Shown: piece by piece, positions 12,611 through 23,771 of the stretch
Layout: each line of letters starts with the position of its first letter
Position numbering within the stretch: the stretch's first letter is position 1
NCBI GenBank assembly: GCA_963921825.1
Contig: OY997596.1
Coordinates: 11,909,001 to 11,973,000 of the forward strand
Length of the DNA stretch: 64,000 nt
Reading direction: 5' to 3'
Source of the DNA: Erodium maritimum
Lineage: Eukaryota > Streptophyta > Magnoliopsida > Geraniales > Geraniaceae
Position numbers and translations under genes: made by a program
The notes under the pieces: generated by a model
The model's input: the letters and a program-made list of their open reading frames with translations, nothing else
What the model was told of the DNA's origin: nothing
The model's database searches: none

Positions 12611-15420
12611 CTGCGTTGTCTCCACAACTTTGGTATTCTCGGTTAGGTCATCCTGGTGATCTTGTTTTTCATTCTCTTCGCAGTCAACATTTGATTTCAT
12701 GTTCTACAAACAGCAAATTACATTCATGTCAGTCTTGTGTTGTTGGCAAACATATTAAATTACCTTTCAGTCAGTCATTAAACACTACATATTCTCCATT
12801 TGACATCATTCATGCTGATTTATGGACTACCCCTGTTTTAAGTTCTGCTGGTCATCGATATTATTTATTGCTTCTTGATGATTACACTGATTTCTTGTGG
12901 ACATTTCCGTTGGGTGCAAAATCTGATGTGTTTTCTATATTCACTATGTTTAACAATTTTGTTCGTACACAATTTGGTCGATCTATTAAAAGTTTTCAAT
13001 GTGATAATGGGAAGGAATTTGATAATACTCCATTTCATAAATTCTGTGTATCTACAGGAATGGTGTTTCGTTTTTCTTGTCCCCATAGTTCATCTCAAAA
13101 TGGTCGTGCTGAAAGAAAAATTAGAACTGTCAACAATATGGTTCGAACATTGCTTATTCATGCTTCCCTTCCTCTTTCTTTTTGGCATCACTCACTTCAC
13201 ATGTCTACTTATCTTCATAATATTCTTCTATCTAAAAATATATCTTTTTCATCCCCTACTCAACTTCTTTATCATCGTACTCCAACTTACACTCATTTGC
13301 GTACTTTTGGTTGTCTGTGTTATCCTCTTATTCCCTCTACTGCTAGGAACAAGTTGCAATCTCGCTCATTACCGTGTGTCTTTCTTGGATTTCCTTCACA
13401 GCATCGAGGATACAAATGTTTTGATATGCAACAAAACAAAGTAATTATCTGTCGGCATGTTATTTTTGATGAAACAGCATTTCCTTTCTCTACTTTATCT
13501 CACCCTGACCCTGTGGCTTACTCATTTTTGGATGATGGCCTCTCCCCGTTGATCACACTACCTTTTCTCGGATCTCCCAACCCATCCACCGGTCCATCAC
13601 CCTCAACTGCTAGCCTCCCAGTTTCACCTACGCCCGGTCCATCTTCACCTGCGCCTGGCCCATCTTCACTTGCTCCCGGCCCATCATCACAGGCCTCCTC
13701 TTGCATTTCATCTCCCTTAAGCCCAACCGAACCGGCCCGTCCTTCCCATGCATCACCAACTTCACCACCTATGATGCATCCGATGATCACACGAGGCCGA
13801 GCTGGTATATCCAAACCAAAAGTCATTTTTAACCTTAGCTCTTCCATTATTCCATCTCCCATACCCAAACATCCTAAGGCAGCATTATCAGACCCTAATT
13901 GGAACCAAGCAATGATTGACGAGTATGATGCCTTGATTAAAAATAAGTCTTGGGAATTAGTTCCTCGTCCTGATAATACTAATATGATTCGGTCAATGTG
14001 GGTTTTTCGTCATAAAAGACAGTCTGACGGTTCTTTTGAGCGTTATAAGGCTCGTCTTGTAGGTGATGGTCATGCTCAGCAGGTTGGTGTCGACAGCGAT
14101 GAGACGTTTATCCCAGTTGTCAAACCGGCTACCATCCAGACGGTCCTCAGTCTGGCGGTCTCTCGGTCATGGCCTATACATCAGCTGGACGTCAAGAATG
14201 CATTTCTCCACGGAAACCTCACCGAGACAGTCTACATGTATCAGCTTATCGGGTTTCGCAACCCGTCTTCTCCGGATCATGTCTGCTTGTTGAAGAGCTC
14301 ATTATATGGTTTGAAACAAGCCTCGAGGGCCTGGTATCAGCGATTTACTAATTTCGTCTCTACCATTGGTTTTTCCCATAGCAGATCTGACCACTCTCTA
14401 TTTGCTTACCGTCAGGGTTCCGACACTGCCTTTCTGCTTTTATATGTGGATGACATCATTCTGACTACTTCGAGCCAAGCTTTACGACTTTCCATTATGT
14501 CTAAACTTAGCTCGGAGTTTTCCATGAAGGATCTTGGGCCTTTATCTGATTTTCTTGGTATTGCAGTTGATCGTCATTCTACAGGCATGTTCCTTTCCCA
14601 ACGGAAATATGCGGAGGAGATTATTCATCGAGCAGGAATGAGCTCTTGTTCCCCATCTGCGACTCCAGTGGATACGAAGGCTAAAGAGAGTGGTATATCC
14701 GGTGCTCCTTTTGGTAATCCACCTTTCCACCGCAGTCTCGCAGGAGCATTGCAGTACCTCACGTTCACTCGCCCAGACATATCCTATGCTGTTCAGCAAA
14801 TCTGTCTCCACATGCATGATCCACGCGACAATCATATGGGTGCTCTCAAACGCATCATCCGGTATCTTCAGGGAACACTACATTTAGGTCTTCACCTATA
14901 CTCCTCCAAGATTTCGGAATTGGTCTCTTACACAGATGCAGACTGGACCGGTTGTCCTGACACTCGCCGCTCTACATCTAGATATTGTGTGTTTTGGGGT
15001 GATAATCTCATTTCGTGGTCTTCTAAGCGACAACCGACTATTTCTCGTTCTAGCACTGAAGCTGAATATCGAGGCGTTGCGAATGGTGTATCTGAATCTT
15101 GCTGGCTCCAGAATTTACTCTTGAAAATACATTGTCCGATATCTCGAGCCACCTTCGTTTATTGTGACAATGTAAGTGCCATTTATTTATCCAGGAATCC
15201 TGTGCAACATCAACGCACAAAGCATAGCGAACTAGATATTCATTTTGTTCGAGAAAAGGTTGCTAAAGGCCACGTTCGGGTTCTTCATGTTCCCTCTAGA
15301 TCGCAGATTGCAGATATATTTACGAAGGGGCTCCCGCAAGTACTCTTCTCAGATTTCAGGTCCAGTCTGAACGTCTTGCCTCCTCCCGTTCCGACTACGG
15401 GGGTGTGTTGGATAAGATAG
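12583..15420 (+). CDS. Copia polyprotein: integrase, RT, RNase H
   Basis: This is a long open frame of 945 codons without internal stops. It has a GAG-pre-integrase region with 'CQSCVVGKHIKLPF' (residues about 49-62) and an integrase core with the first Asp in 'HADLW' (about 75), the second in 'CDNGKEF' (about 140) and Glu in 'NGRAERK' (about 174). A Pro/Ser-rich linker follows at about 330-410. The reverse transcriptase starts near 'WELVPRPDNTNMIRSMW' and has the catalytic 'YVDD' at about 622. RNase H begins at 'YTDADWTGCPD' (about 785) and the frame ends after 'DIFTKGLP'. Key catalytic residues are present, so the pol half is nearly intact, but the frameshift from protease, the lost gag and the damaged 5' LTR leave it defective. 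The first codon of this frame is GTG, so it is a frame segment and not a true start. Confidence 0.9.
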   Translation: MSSNSPLALTALSPQLWYSRLGHPGDLVFHSLRSQHLISCSTNSKLHSCQSCVVGKHIKLPFSQSLNTTYSPFDIIHADLWTTPVLSSAGHRYYLLLLDDYTDFLWTFPLGAKSDVFSIFTMFNNFVRTQFGRSIKSFQCDNGKEFDNTPFHKFCVSTGMVFRFSCPHSSSQNGRAERKIRTVNNMVRTLLIHASLPLSFWHHSLHMSTYLHNILLSKNISFSSPTQLLYHRTPTYTHLRTFGCLCYPLIPSTARNKLQSRSLPCVFLGFPSQHRGYKCFDMQQNKVIICRHVIFDETAFPFSTLSHPDPVAYSFLDDGLSPLITLPFLGSPNPSTGPSPSTASLPVSPTPGPSSPAPGPSSLAPGPSSQASSCISSPLSPTEPARPSHASPTSPPMMHPMITRGRAGISKPKVIFNLSSSIIPSPIPKHPKAALSDPNWNQAMIDEYDALIKNKSWELVPRPDNTNMIRSMWVFRHKRQSDGSFERYKARLVGDGHAQQVGVDSDETFIPVVKPATIQTVLSLAVSRSWPIHQLDVKNAFLHGNLTETVYMYQLIGFRNPSSPDHVCLLKSSLYGLKQASRAWYQRFTNFVSTIGFSHSRSDHSLFAYRQGSDTAFLLLYVDDIILTTSSQALRLSIMSKLSSEFSMKDLGPLSDFLGIAVDRHSTGMFLSQRKYAEEIIHRAGMSSCSPSATPVDTKAKESGISGAPFGNPPFHRSLAGALQYLTFTRPDISYAVQQICLHMHDPRDNHMGALKRIIRYLQGTLHLGLHLYSSKISELVSYTDADWTGCPDTRRSTSRYCVFWGDNLISWSSKRQPTISRSSTEAEYRGVANGVSESCWLQNLLLKIHCPISRATFVYCDNVSAIYLSRNPVQHQRTKHSELDIHFVREKVAKGHVRVLHVPSRSQIADIFTKGLPQVLFSDFRSSLNVLPPPVPTTGVCWIR

Positions 15421-15528
15421 CTTTGTATTTTGTATTTAGAGATGATACTTATCATGTATTTGAACATGATCATATTTGTATATATAGCTCAATACAATGA
15501 ATGAGAAAGCATGGATCTATTTCCAACA
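15406..15528 (+). repeat. Copia 3' LTR (123 bp)
   Basis: It runs from TGTTGG to CCAACA, a 6-bp inverted terminal repeat, immediately after a purine tract (ACGGGGG). It contains TATATATAG near 15480 and is flanked by the GTGAG duplication. It is very short for a plant Copia LTR. Confidence 0.85.
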
Positions 15529-15778
15529 GTGAGTTTGATTCTCTAATTAGGCGCTTGACCGAGAAAATGATATCAGAATCATTGCCAACGATTCATGTAA
15601 TCGTCGTGAATGATCGTCTTGGCCTACCTTTTGTAGTTTATGTCGGCCAAGATAAACCCAGTTTTGTAATTATTTTCGAAATCACCGAATGAGCGAATAC
15701 TTGAACGATGGATTTTGTATATGTCGAGACCAGTGTCACTAGGCCGACGAATATATATTTCGTTGACCAAATTTGAAA

Positions 15779-16120
15779 GAGATAATTGTCCAAAACTACC
15801 CTAAAGTTTCGTCCACAAACAAGTTGATGCATAAAGTTTCGTCCACATTGTGTGGCTACCATGAAGTTTTGTCCACAACTCTTTTAGTTTTGACGTAATA
15901 GGGATGTTCAGAATGATGGTCTGGGGCCTCTGGGCAGTGCTTCCCGGATTGAATAGAAGCGTGGACAAAACTTCAATGCACCCACAAAAGCGTGGGCAAA
16001 ACTTCAACGCACCCACAAAAGCGTGGAGAAAACTTCAGGGTAGCCACACAACGGGGACAAAACTTTGTGCATCAACTCATTTGTGGACGAAATTTTAGGG
16101 TAGTTTTGGACAATTATCCC
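15779..16120. mobile_element. Mutator-type MITE with 9-bp TSD
   Basis: AATTTGAAA occurs at 15770-15778 and 16121-16129. The termini are inverted repeats (GAGATAATTGTCC and, reversed, GGGATAATTGTCC), and similarity continues for about 80 bp, so most of the 342-bp element folds back on itself. The middle holds about three 30-bp direct repeats ('gcacccacaaaagcgtgg'). It has no coding capacity. The 9-bp TSD points to mobilisation by a Mutator-like transposase. Confidence 0.85.
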
Positions 16121-16129
16121 AATTTGAAA

Positions 16130-16602
16130 ACTTGACTGTCGATTAAGTTATTTTCGTCGGTCAAGTGACTTTCGGTGTAATGTGTCCTAACGAACTAGGA
16201 GAAGGGAAATGAAGCCCTTCTCGAGCCCGTCAAGGTTGATTCATCCCTTACCTCTCCTAGTTAGGAATGATAGAGACTTGAACCAAGACTGTTGGAAGGA
16301 GTACCCCTCTGACTCCTACCCCTCAAGCGAGTCTCAACATCCTTCAACTCTAGTGTTGTTGAGGTTGATAACGATGTGATTGTTGTCCAGGCCATTGAAC
16401 TCCGTTCTTAGACTAACACGATATTGTGGTGCTCGGAGGAAAATTAAGACCATTACCCTTGCCGCCATAAAAGTTGGGGACCTAATCGGAGAAAGACAAA
16501 GATCGATCTACACAACACTTTTTTTTAGTTTTTTTATGAAAACAATTCATATTTTTAAATTTTAATTTTCAAATATATTTATTTAACTTTTCATAATTAA
16601 TA
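16130..16602. other. No gene seen
   Basis: Spacer between two Mutator-type elements, ending in the left TSD (TAATTAATA, 16594-16602) of the next element. Confidence 0.5.
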
Positions 16603-18130
16603 GGGTTATTATCATCCGAGTACCCTAAAAATACTTGGTTTTCATCCAAGTACCCTAAAAATACTTGGTTTTCATCTGAGTACCCTAAAAATACTTTGTG
16701 ACATATCAGTACCCAAGCGAAACATTATTTTCAAATCAGTACCCGCCGTTAGTTTTTGTCTCATTTCCATCCAATTTTTCCATCCAAATACTTAAAAAGT
16801 CTAAAATAACCCTCACCAACAATTAAATTTTCAAACCCATACCCCTCACATTTTACTTTTAAAAAATCAGTTTTAATTTTTCAAAAACCAGTTTTTATTT
16901 TTGAAAATCAGATTTATTTATTTAAAATCATTTTTTATTTAAAAAAAATCAGTTTTAATTTTTAAAAATCAGATTTATTTATTTTGAAATCACTTTTTAT
17001 TTCAAAAAATCCTTTTTTTTATTTTTAAAAATCAATTTTATTTTTAATTCAGATTTATTTATTTTTAAATAAATAAATCTGAATTAAAAAATTATCAGTT
17101 TTTTTAATAAAAATTATCTGAAATTCATATTTTTAATTCAGATTTATTTATTTTTAATTCTTTATTATCAATTAATTGTTTTAATTTATCATTAATTGTT
17201 AATAATTCTTTACTTCTTAATTAATTGATTAATTTTCTCAAAAGGGGATCTGGGTTCTTTTGGGTTCATCGTGTTCATCAAAATCAACCCATTACAGCAT
17301 CATCTTCATCAACAATTACAGCAACAACCTAGATAAATTTCAACACAAACCCATCTCCTTCTTCCCAACTCAAACCAATCTTCTCGATCACAAAAAAATA
17401 AGAATGAAGACCAATTTCAGTCAAAAAACAAAGAAATTGAAAAAAAATAACATCAGATCTGGAGAGAGAGAGGTGCAAGGATCTGGGCAACATTCATCTT
17501 GCTTCATGCTTCACTATTCTCATACAAATCTAGAAAACAAAGCAAAAAATATGGACCCAAAGCTTATGGTTAAGAGAGAACAGATGAGGCTCCCTTCATC
17601 TCCAGCACCGCCGCCGCCCCTTCGTCTCCACTCACCGTCCACGCCCCCTCGCAGATCTGGACAGGAAGCGCCGGAGTCGAGCTCGGAGTTGCGGAGAGGA
17701 AGCGCCGGAGTCGAGCTGCGGAGAGGAAGCGCCGGAGTCGAGCTCGGAGACAAAACTCGCCGGTGAGGATGGAGAAGCCGGCGAGTATTGAGCTCCGGCG
17801 AGGATGGGGGATGGATGGGAGGAATGAAGGTGAGAAAGAGTTAGGTTGTGTAGAAATTAGAAATTAGGGTATGAAATGGAAAAAATTAAAAGGGAATAAG
17901 GTTAAAAGGTTAGAGAAGCTGTGGATGAGAGGGTATAATTGGTATCTAGAGAAAAATTTAAGGTCATGTGTTGTGCACATGACCATTTTCCATCCAAATG
18001 GATGGAAAACTAACGGCGGGTACTAATTTGAAACAACATGTTTCGTTTGGGTACTGATGTGTCACAAAGTTTAGTCAGGGTACTCGGATGAAAACCAAAT
18101 ATTTTTAGGCTACTCGGATGATAATAACCC
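16603..18130. mobile_element. Non-autonomous Mutator-like element, 1.5 kb
   Basis: TAATTAATA flanks both ends (16594-16602 and 18131-18139), a 9-bp TSD. The ends are inverted repeats of GGGTTATTATCATCCGAGTA, and similarity extends over roughly 150 bp with repeated 'taccctaaaaatactt' units on the left. The interior is AT-rich to 17230. From 17250 to 17830 it is GC-rich with an open frame (17260-17766), which could be captured host sequence as in Pack-MULEs. It encodes no transposase. Confidence 0.85.
17667..17752. repeat. Short GC-rich tandem repeat in MULE
   Basis: Three copies of 'ggaagcgccggagtcgagct' inside the Mutator-like element, making most of the Ser/Gly/Arg-rich end of the open frame there. 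Confidence 0.7.
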
Positions 18131-18229
18131 TAATTAATATGCATATTTACGTTAAAGTGAACAAGAAGTATTTTGGTGTATGCTCTACAACGATGACAAA
18201 ATCTAGCGGCTTGGACGGAGGTGGTAAAC

Positions 18230-18560
18230 CAACACCACCCTCTCGGGTCATTGTCTCGCCCAAAGATCACTCCACCACCCGGTTTTATGTCTATCAATGT
18301 GGATGAAGCACTCTTTTTGGATATGGGCCAAACATAATGGTGTTTCTTATGCCACTCGTCTATAGGTAACCTCCCGCGGCCTGGGATGGTACAATCCCGG
18401 TCCTCTAGTCTCGGCAATGATTGAGACTCATGCTATCACAACAACTCTGGCTTTTACTAAGGATATGATCTAGTCACAACTTATTATCCTTGCAAATGCA
18501 CTGACTTTCCACCGTATGCTCACATCAGGAGCACCATCTATCTCCCCGATAAAGATCCAT
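18230..18560 (+). pseudogene. RNase H-like (RVT_3) domain relic
   Basis: Conceptual translation across frames gives 'PPPGFMSINVDEALF', which matches the start of the RNase H-like domain at the end of plant LINE-type reverse transcriptases ('PP.G....N.D.A'). A stretch containing 'SYATRL' and 'VTSRGLGWYNPGP' follows. Stops and frameshifts interrupt it. No reverse transcriptase precedes it. It is a small LINE or domesticated RNase H relic. Confidence 0.45.
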
Positions 18561-18569
18561 ACTCTTTTT

Positions 18570-20079
18570 TTAACTCGAGGATATTAAACTCAAATTTACC
18601 AAAATATAAACTAGCCACGCCTCCCATTAGCTTTTTTTACGTGGTCAGGACATCCCTTACTCGATGCGCTTTCTTGTACCTTTCCACTAAAAAAAAACTA
18701 TGAGAATAATTGTCATTTCACACATTAAATTAGTCGATCATGCACATTCTAATGGTACCTTCCACCAAATGAAATGAATTTTAGGTGGGAAGTTAGATAG
18801 ATTGACGTTTGAAGATTTGTGCTAGGCTCATGTTCTGCGAAAAGAGAAATGCAGTGGCTTTGCTTCCCTCTTTCCCATACCTCTAGGTCTATAGCTTCCA
18901 TGTCTGCTTAAGCAAAAGCAGAAGCATATACGGTTCACAATCCACGAACCCAATAGATGTTACAATTTACAAAATAATATGGACGACGTGACCGAAATTT
19001 CAGTGATTTCCATTTCCCATTTCGTGTTGAAAAGCAACCTCACCAACAGCTAGAAAATGAAGGCTTCCAAATATGAAGAATATGGCCAAACCCAGCATCG
19101 TTGTCTCTTCCAAAATGATGTTGATTAGCACTTACGCCTAAAACCCAAATAATTTGGCCACCGCACAACTAGTCTTGCTCGATAAGACACTGTTGCATGA
19201 CGTGTGATCCCTTCATTTTCAATATCTGAAAATGATGTGTACGAGTTTCGTGTTCAATCTCTGCATGCATGCAATACAGGTCAAGAAATAGACAGATGAT
19301 GCTAAGAGACAACAATTACATGTTCTCCACTTCCATATAAATATGATAATGACAGCTGCTTCATTGATTAAGGATTATTTTGACTTATATGGTGAAGCAG
19401 TTTTAACAACAATGTACCCAATGTCATATAATTCGGTAACATTGAGTTAATTTTACGACATTAACCTAATCAAATACATTCGTCACGAGGGTCTTGGCAA
19501 TATCCATATCAAAAGAATCAATGAAAGAGAAAAAACAAACCATGAAATGGAGTATTTCACTATATAAATTTCTTTGCTTTAGTTCTTCTCGGATACTCCC
19601 TCAGAGCTGCAAATACATAGCAGTATATCGTGATTAGAGTAGAAACCATACAAGAAATCAACCTATAGTCATGTAAATAGTTAAGTTTATGGAACTTTCA
19701 TCCCAACAAGGATTTTGGGGTAGGGTGCTTTTCCACCGGTGTTTCCATGGGATACAAAAATTAGGGAGCCTAACAACTACTTTTGAGCAAAGAAAAAGAT
19801 TATAAGGCCTAAAACAAAAATGTTAATATGGGACTGTCCGTTTGGAAACCAATGAGAGGAAAATTATAATTGGCTTAATATCACTTGGAAGATCCAAAAT
19901 GCATTAACTCAACAGATATGAACCGGCAACAAACAAAAACAATCCAAGGGCAAAACCATTGTGGATGCATCAATCAATCAATTGAAAGTTTTACCACAAT
20001 GCAGTCATACCGATACTTAATTCAAATATTTGCTTAAACTATATGTGCAGGGTATGAAGGTGCCTCCATTCCGCTGATG
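18570..20079. other. No gene seen
   Basis: About 1.5 kb of ordinary AT-rich intergenic DNA with no ORF, repeat or RNA gene that I can support. Confidence 0.5.
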
Positions 20080-22307
20080 AGAGTGAGTTTTTTTTTTTAT
20101 CAGCAATTTTTTTATATACTTCGTCTTCAAATTGAAGACCAAAGCCGAGGGAAACCCTCAAGATAGAACTACAAACAATGGCAACCTAAAAAGGTTCCAA
20201 GAACCAACATGAGTACACCAACAAGAGTGTCTCAGAAACATTACCGGTCTTAGACTGAAATTTTCCAAACGTGAAGTACACAGAACAAGTCTCAAACCTA
20301 GACAAATCAAACAGGAAGTAAACAAGGAGGCATGCAAGCCCCAGAACAAACAAAACAGTTGTAACAGCGAATAGAGGGTCTAAAGACTAGATTTTTCTAA
20401 CTTGAAGTTCAACTGAAAAAATAAAGTCTAAAAACTCGGATTTAACCACCATGAAGTACGGAGGAGAAAAGTTCACTGCCACAAACACCAGCCAGCAAAA
20501 CAACCAACCAAACCAGAAAAACCAGCACCACCACCACACCCCTATCCAAACCTGAAAACAGAGCATCCCAATCTATTATCTCCCCCAAATCATGTAATAG
20601 GAGAAAGGGAGGAGGCCAACCGGTTGGCGGCCAACACCGCAAGCAACCATAATCCGGCGATGGCAAAGCCACCACCGGAAAAACCAATCCCCAGAAACGC
20701 CGACCCTGGCTTTCACCGAAGACCTGAGGGTCAAAAAAAATCATCAAGGCCAGCACCTAAAACGATGATGTCCTAGGCCCAGATTGGGTCCAGGACCGGT
20801 GAAAAGCAGTCACGGTAACTACGGACTAAGATACTCTGAAGATTCAAGTAAAGAATAGGGTGGAAACACTCACCAGGAACTGAAGAGCACACAGATCACA
20901 TGGAACAGCTCCAACAAAAGGCCTGAACTCCATCGAACACCGACGATTAAACCCGGAACCAAGTGTTGCACCACCACACACGACTTGGGTGAGAGAGGAG
21001 CTTCAGACCACAGCCGAGGAGATCTGTAAAGACCGGTAAAATCAAAGGGTATGTTGTTGACAAACAGAAACGTCGGAGTAAGTTTTTTAAAACAAGCTAT
21101 TGTTTTCTTTGTTTTTTTAAAAGAAGAAAATTAAAAAAAAAAGGAGAGTGGGCTGACCAGGCCTGTCAGTGAACAGGCCCACGCTAAGCCCGTACCGCAC
21201 CGCACGGGCCCAAGCCCAGTACGCAGCCAAACCCTAAAGCCAAACGCACTTCTTCATCCTCAGACTCGTGCGCGCTTCCCAAGACGACCGCAACCCTCAT
21301 TCTCTCTCTGAATCTCGCCCTTTCTCGTTTCTCTCTTCGAACCAGAACGTAAAACTCTCGTCGTCGCCACCCTTATTCTCCGTCCACCACCACCACTCTG
21401 CTCCCTTCTTCTTTTCCTACTTTCTACTCCCACCTGTGGCAAAACCCAGCGCCTGAAAATCGTCACCCGTCCAGCTTCTTCATCGAACCAGTTCGAGCCC
21501 TAGCCGCCCTCTCCAACCCGAGCTTCACGTGTCGTTTCCCGTCCGTTTCAGCCACAGTGAGCCTCGCCGTGAGCAATTTCGCCTTCCCAGCTCCCTTTTT
21601 ACCTGGAAATCGCGGGCCTTCAAGCTCGATTTGAGCTAGATCTGACCGGAGAGGAACGCCGTTGGATCTGGCTTTCCACGCCGACGGGCCTCTAACGACC
21701 ATCAGAGCCACCTTCACCGTCCTCCCTTCGTTCCTGACGTCCCTCCGATCTCACCGCCGTCATGTCCGTCGTCGCCGACAACCTGAAAATCAGAACCCTC
21801 GCCGGCCTTTCTGATCCTCGGAACTGAGCTTCAGATGAAACAGGCCTTGGGCCGGTTTGGTGGAGTGGGCCTCAGAACAAGCCCAGTTTGGCTGAATCTC
21901 GGGCCGGACCCTAGACAGGCCCAGGTCCGACAGGACGGGTCTGGGGCCGGATCTGGGGCCGAGTCCGGGTCAGGTCTGGACCGGGTTCGGGTTTGGACCG
22001 GGTCGGACCGGATCTGGATCCGGGTTTGGGCTTGGATCCGGGTCGGATCCGGGTCGGACCGGTTTTAAAGAGAAATCATTTTAAAATCAGGTTAATTAAT
22101 TGTTCAACTAATTTAATTTGGATTTTTTTTGGACAACTACCGGTTTTGATTGGACATTTTATTTGTCAAACCTAGACGGGACTTCGCCCGAGCACTAGGG
22201 CTTGGACCCGAGCTAGAAGAACGAAGATCACGTCGGAACCCGTGTGAAGAACGGAGTTGTGACCACTCGAGCTTTTCATCAGAGTTTTATTAGAGGAAGA
22301 CCACGAA

Positions 22308-23771
22308 GTAGGGAAAGTCTTAATTTCGTAATTAACGCTTAGCATGCATGATTAGGATAATAAAACCGGAAATGTCCTAGAATTGCCTATAGGATGCGAA
22401 TAACTAGAATAGTCGTATTTCAATTACTAATAAATGGATGAGTCTAGTATGCATGCTTAGGACGATGACAATTAGTGAAGTGTGCTTTCAATACTTGGGA
22501 ACTTGATTTACTGGTAGAGAGGTTGTGAAGAGCTCTCGGATTAGTTGCATGCTAGGTTCACATGCTTGATTGTTGTCGGGTTAACTTAAGAGTCTAATGA
22601 AACTAGATTAGCTTGTCTTATCGAATGCCTATTTGTTCGTTCACATGATGATTGATTGGTTGAATGCATACTTGGTTGATTGAGTGTTTATGTTGATATA
22701 ATTGTTGGTTGAACGGATGATCGAGTATGACTGGTTGTGCCAAAGGGGTACAACCAGGTGATCGATGTACCGATGGTTGGTGACAGGTAAGTGTACGGTA
22801 AGTATGAAATGGTGTTGGTTGTCTGGGTTGTGATGAAAGTGTGCTCCGACGTGTGATGCTTGATGGATGAATGAAATGCTTGTTCCTTTATTCTTATTCT
22901 TGAATGTATGCTCGTTTATTGGTTTGTCTATTTGTTTTCTTGGTTCGGTACTACACCGGGGGGGTAATCCGGTGTCGTTGTGGTGGTTGGAGTTGGTCAG
23001 ATACAGTGAGATATGGACTGAGTATTGGAGCCTGAGGGCATTGGTTATTGGATATTACGAGAGTTAATTATTGGCAGATCCTATGGGATATTGAGTGATG
23101 TGAGGAGCTACAGCTCGGCAGATCCTACGGGATATTGAGTGATGTGAGGAGCTACGGCTCGGCAGATCCTACGGGATATTGAGCGATGTGAGGAGCCTAT
23201 GGCTCGGCAGATCCTGCGGGATATTGAGTGACGAGAGGAGCCTATGGCTCGGCAGATCCTGCGGGATATTGATTCTGGTTACTTAAGGTTTCACCCCAAG
23301 GAACTGCGTCCCAGTGGAACGCTACTTGGTTCCCTATGACATATGGTCCTTAGGTGACATTTCCGAATTGGTTTCGGTGCCCCGATGCATGTACCTCCTC
23401 TGGACCGAGGGAAAATCTGATATGATGTGGATACTCTGGTGGATCGGATTATGGGAACCGAGGTGATCCCAGAATCTATCCATGGATCGGAGGCTTGAGA
23501 AAGCAAGTGGTCGGCAAGATACTGTTATTTCCCAGTTTACTCTTATTGAGGCTTTTAATTATTTATTACGAATTTCTTTATGTTATGGTTACCTTGATAC
23601 AATTGCGTAGTTGTAATCGTTTCCGTTTCCTTATTACTTCTTATTTATCTTATTGCATTATTGTTCAAATTACATTTGTAAGCAGTTCATCTTTGACTTA
23701 AGGGTTGAGTTATTAAGGTTTTTCCTACTGAGCGTAAGCTCATCCCCTTTGGTTTTCTAACTGTTTTACAG
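22308..23771 (+). other. Putative intron inside the Gypsy LTR
   Basis: It starts GTAGGGAAAG and ends in a pyrimidine-rich stretch plus ACAG. TACTGAGCG lies about 40 nt before the end, a plausible branch-point region. The same three signals occur in the four other long LTRs. No transcript evidence is available here; the splice reading is an inference. Confidence 0.45.
23073..23272 (+). repeat. 44-45-bp tandem array in LTR
   Basis: About 4.5 units beginning GGCAGATCCT (at 23073, 23117, 23161, 23206, 23251) and containing GGGATATTGAG. Confidence 0.9.

Larger units (their letters stand above)
11546..15528 (+). mobile_element. Ty1/Copia retrotransposon, rearranged 5' end
   Basis: The element starts TGTTAG at 11546, ends CCAACA at 15528, and is flanked by GTGAG on both sides (11541-11545 and 15529-15533), a 5-bp TSD. 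The order protease, integrase, reverse transcriptase, RNase H is that of Copia. The 3' LTR is only 123 bp. The 5' LTR is reduced to about 36 bp whose sequence is inverted relative to the 3' LTR. I see no primer-binding site and no N-terminal gag. It cannot replicate by itself. Confidence 0.85.

Noticed and set aside
12875-13868. ORFs of 189 and 116 codons overlapping the Copia pol
   Set aside because: They are alternative frames of the integrase and linker region; the pol frame has all the catalytic motifs.
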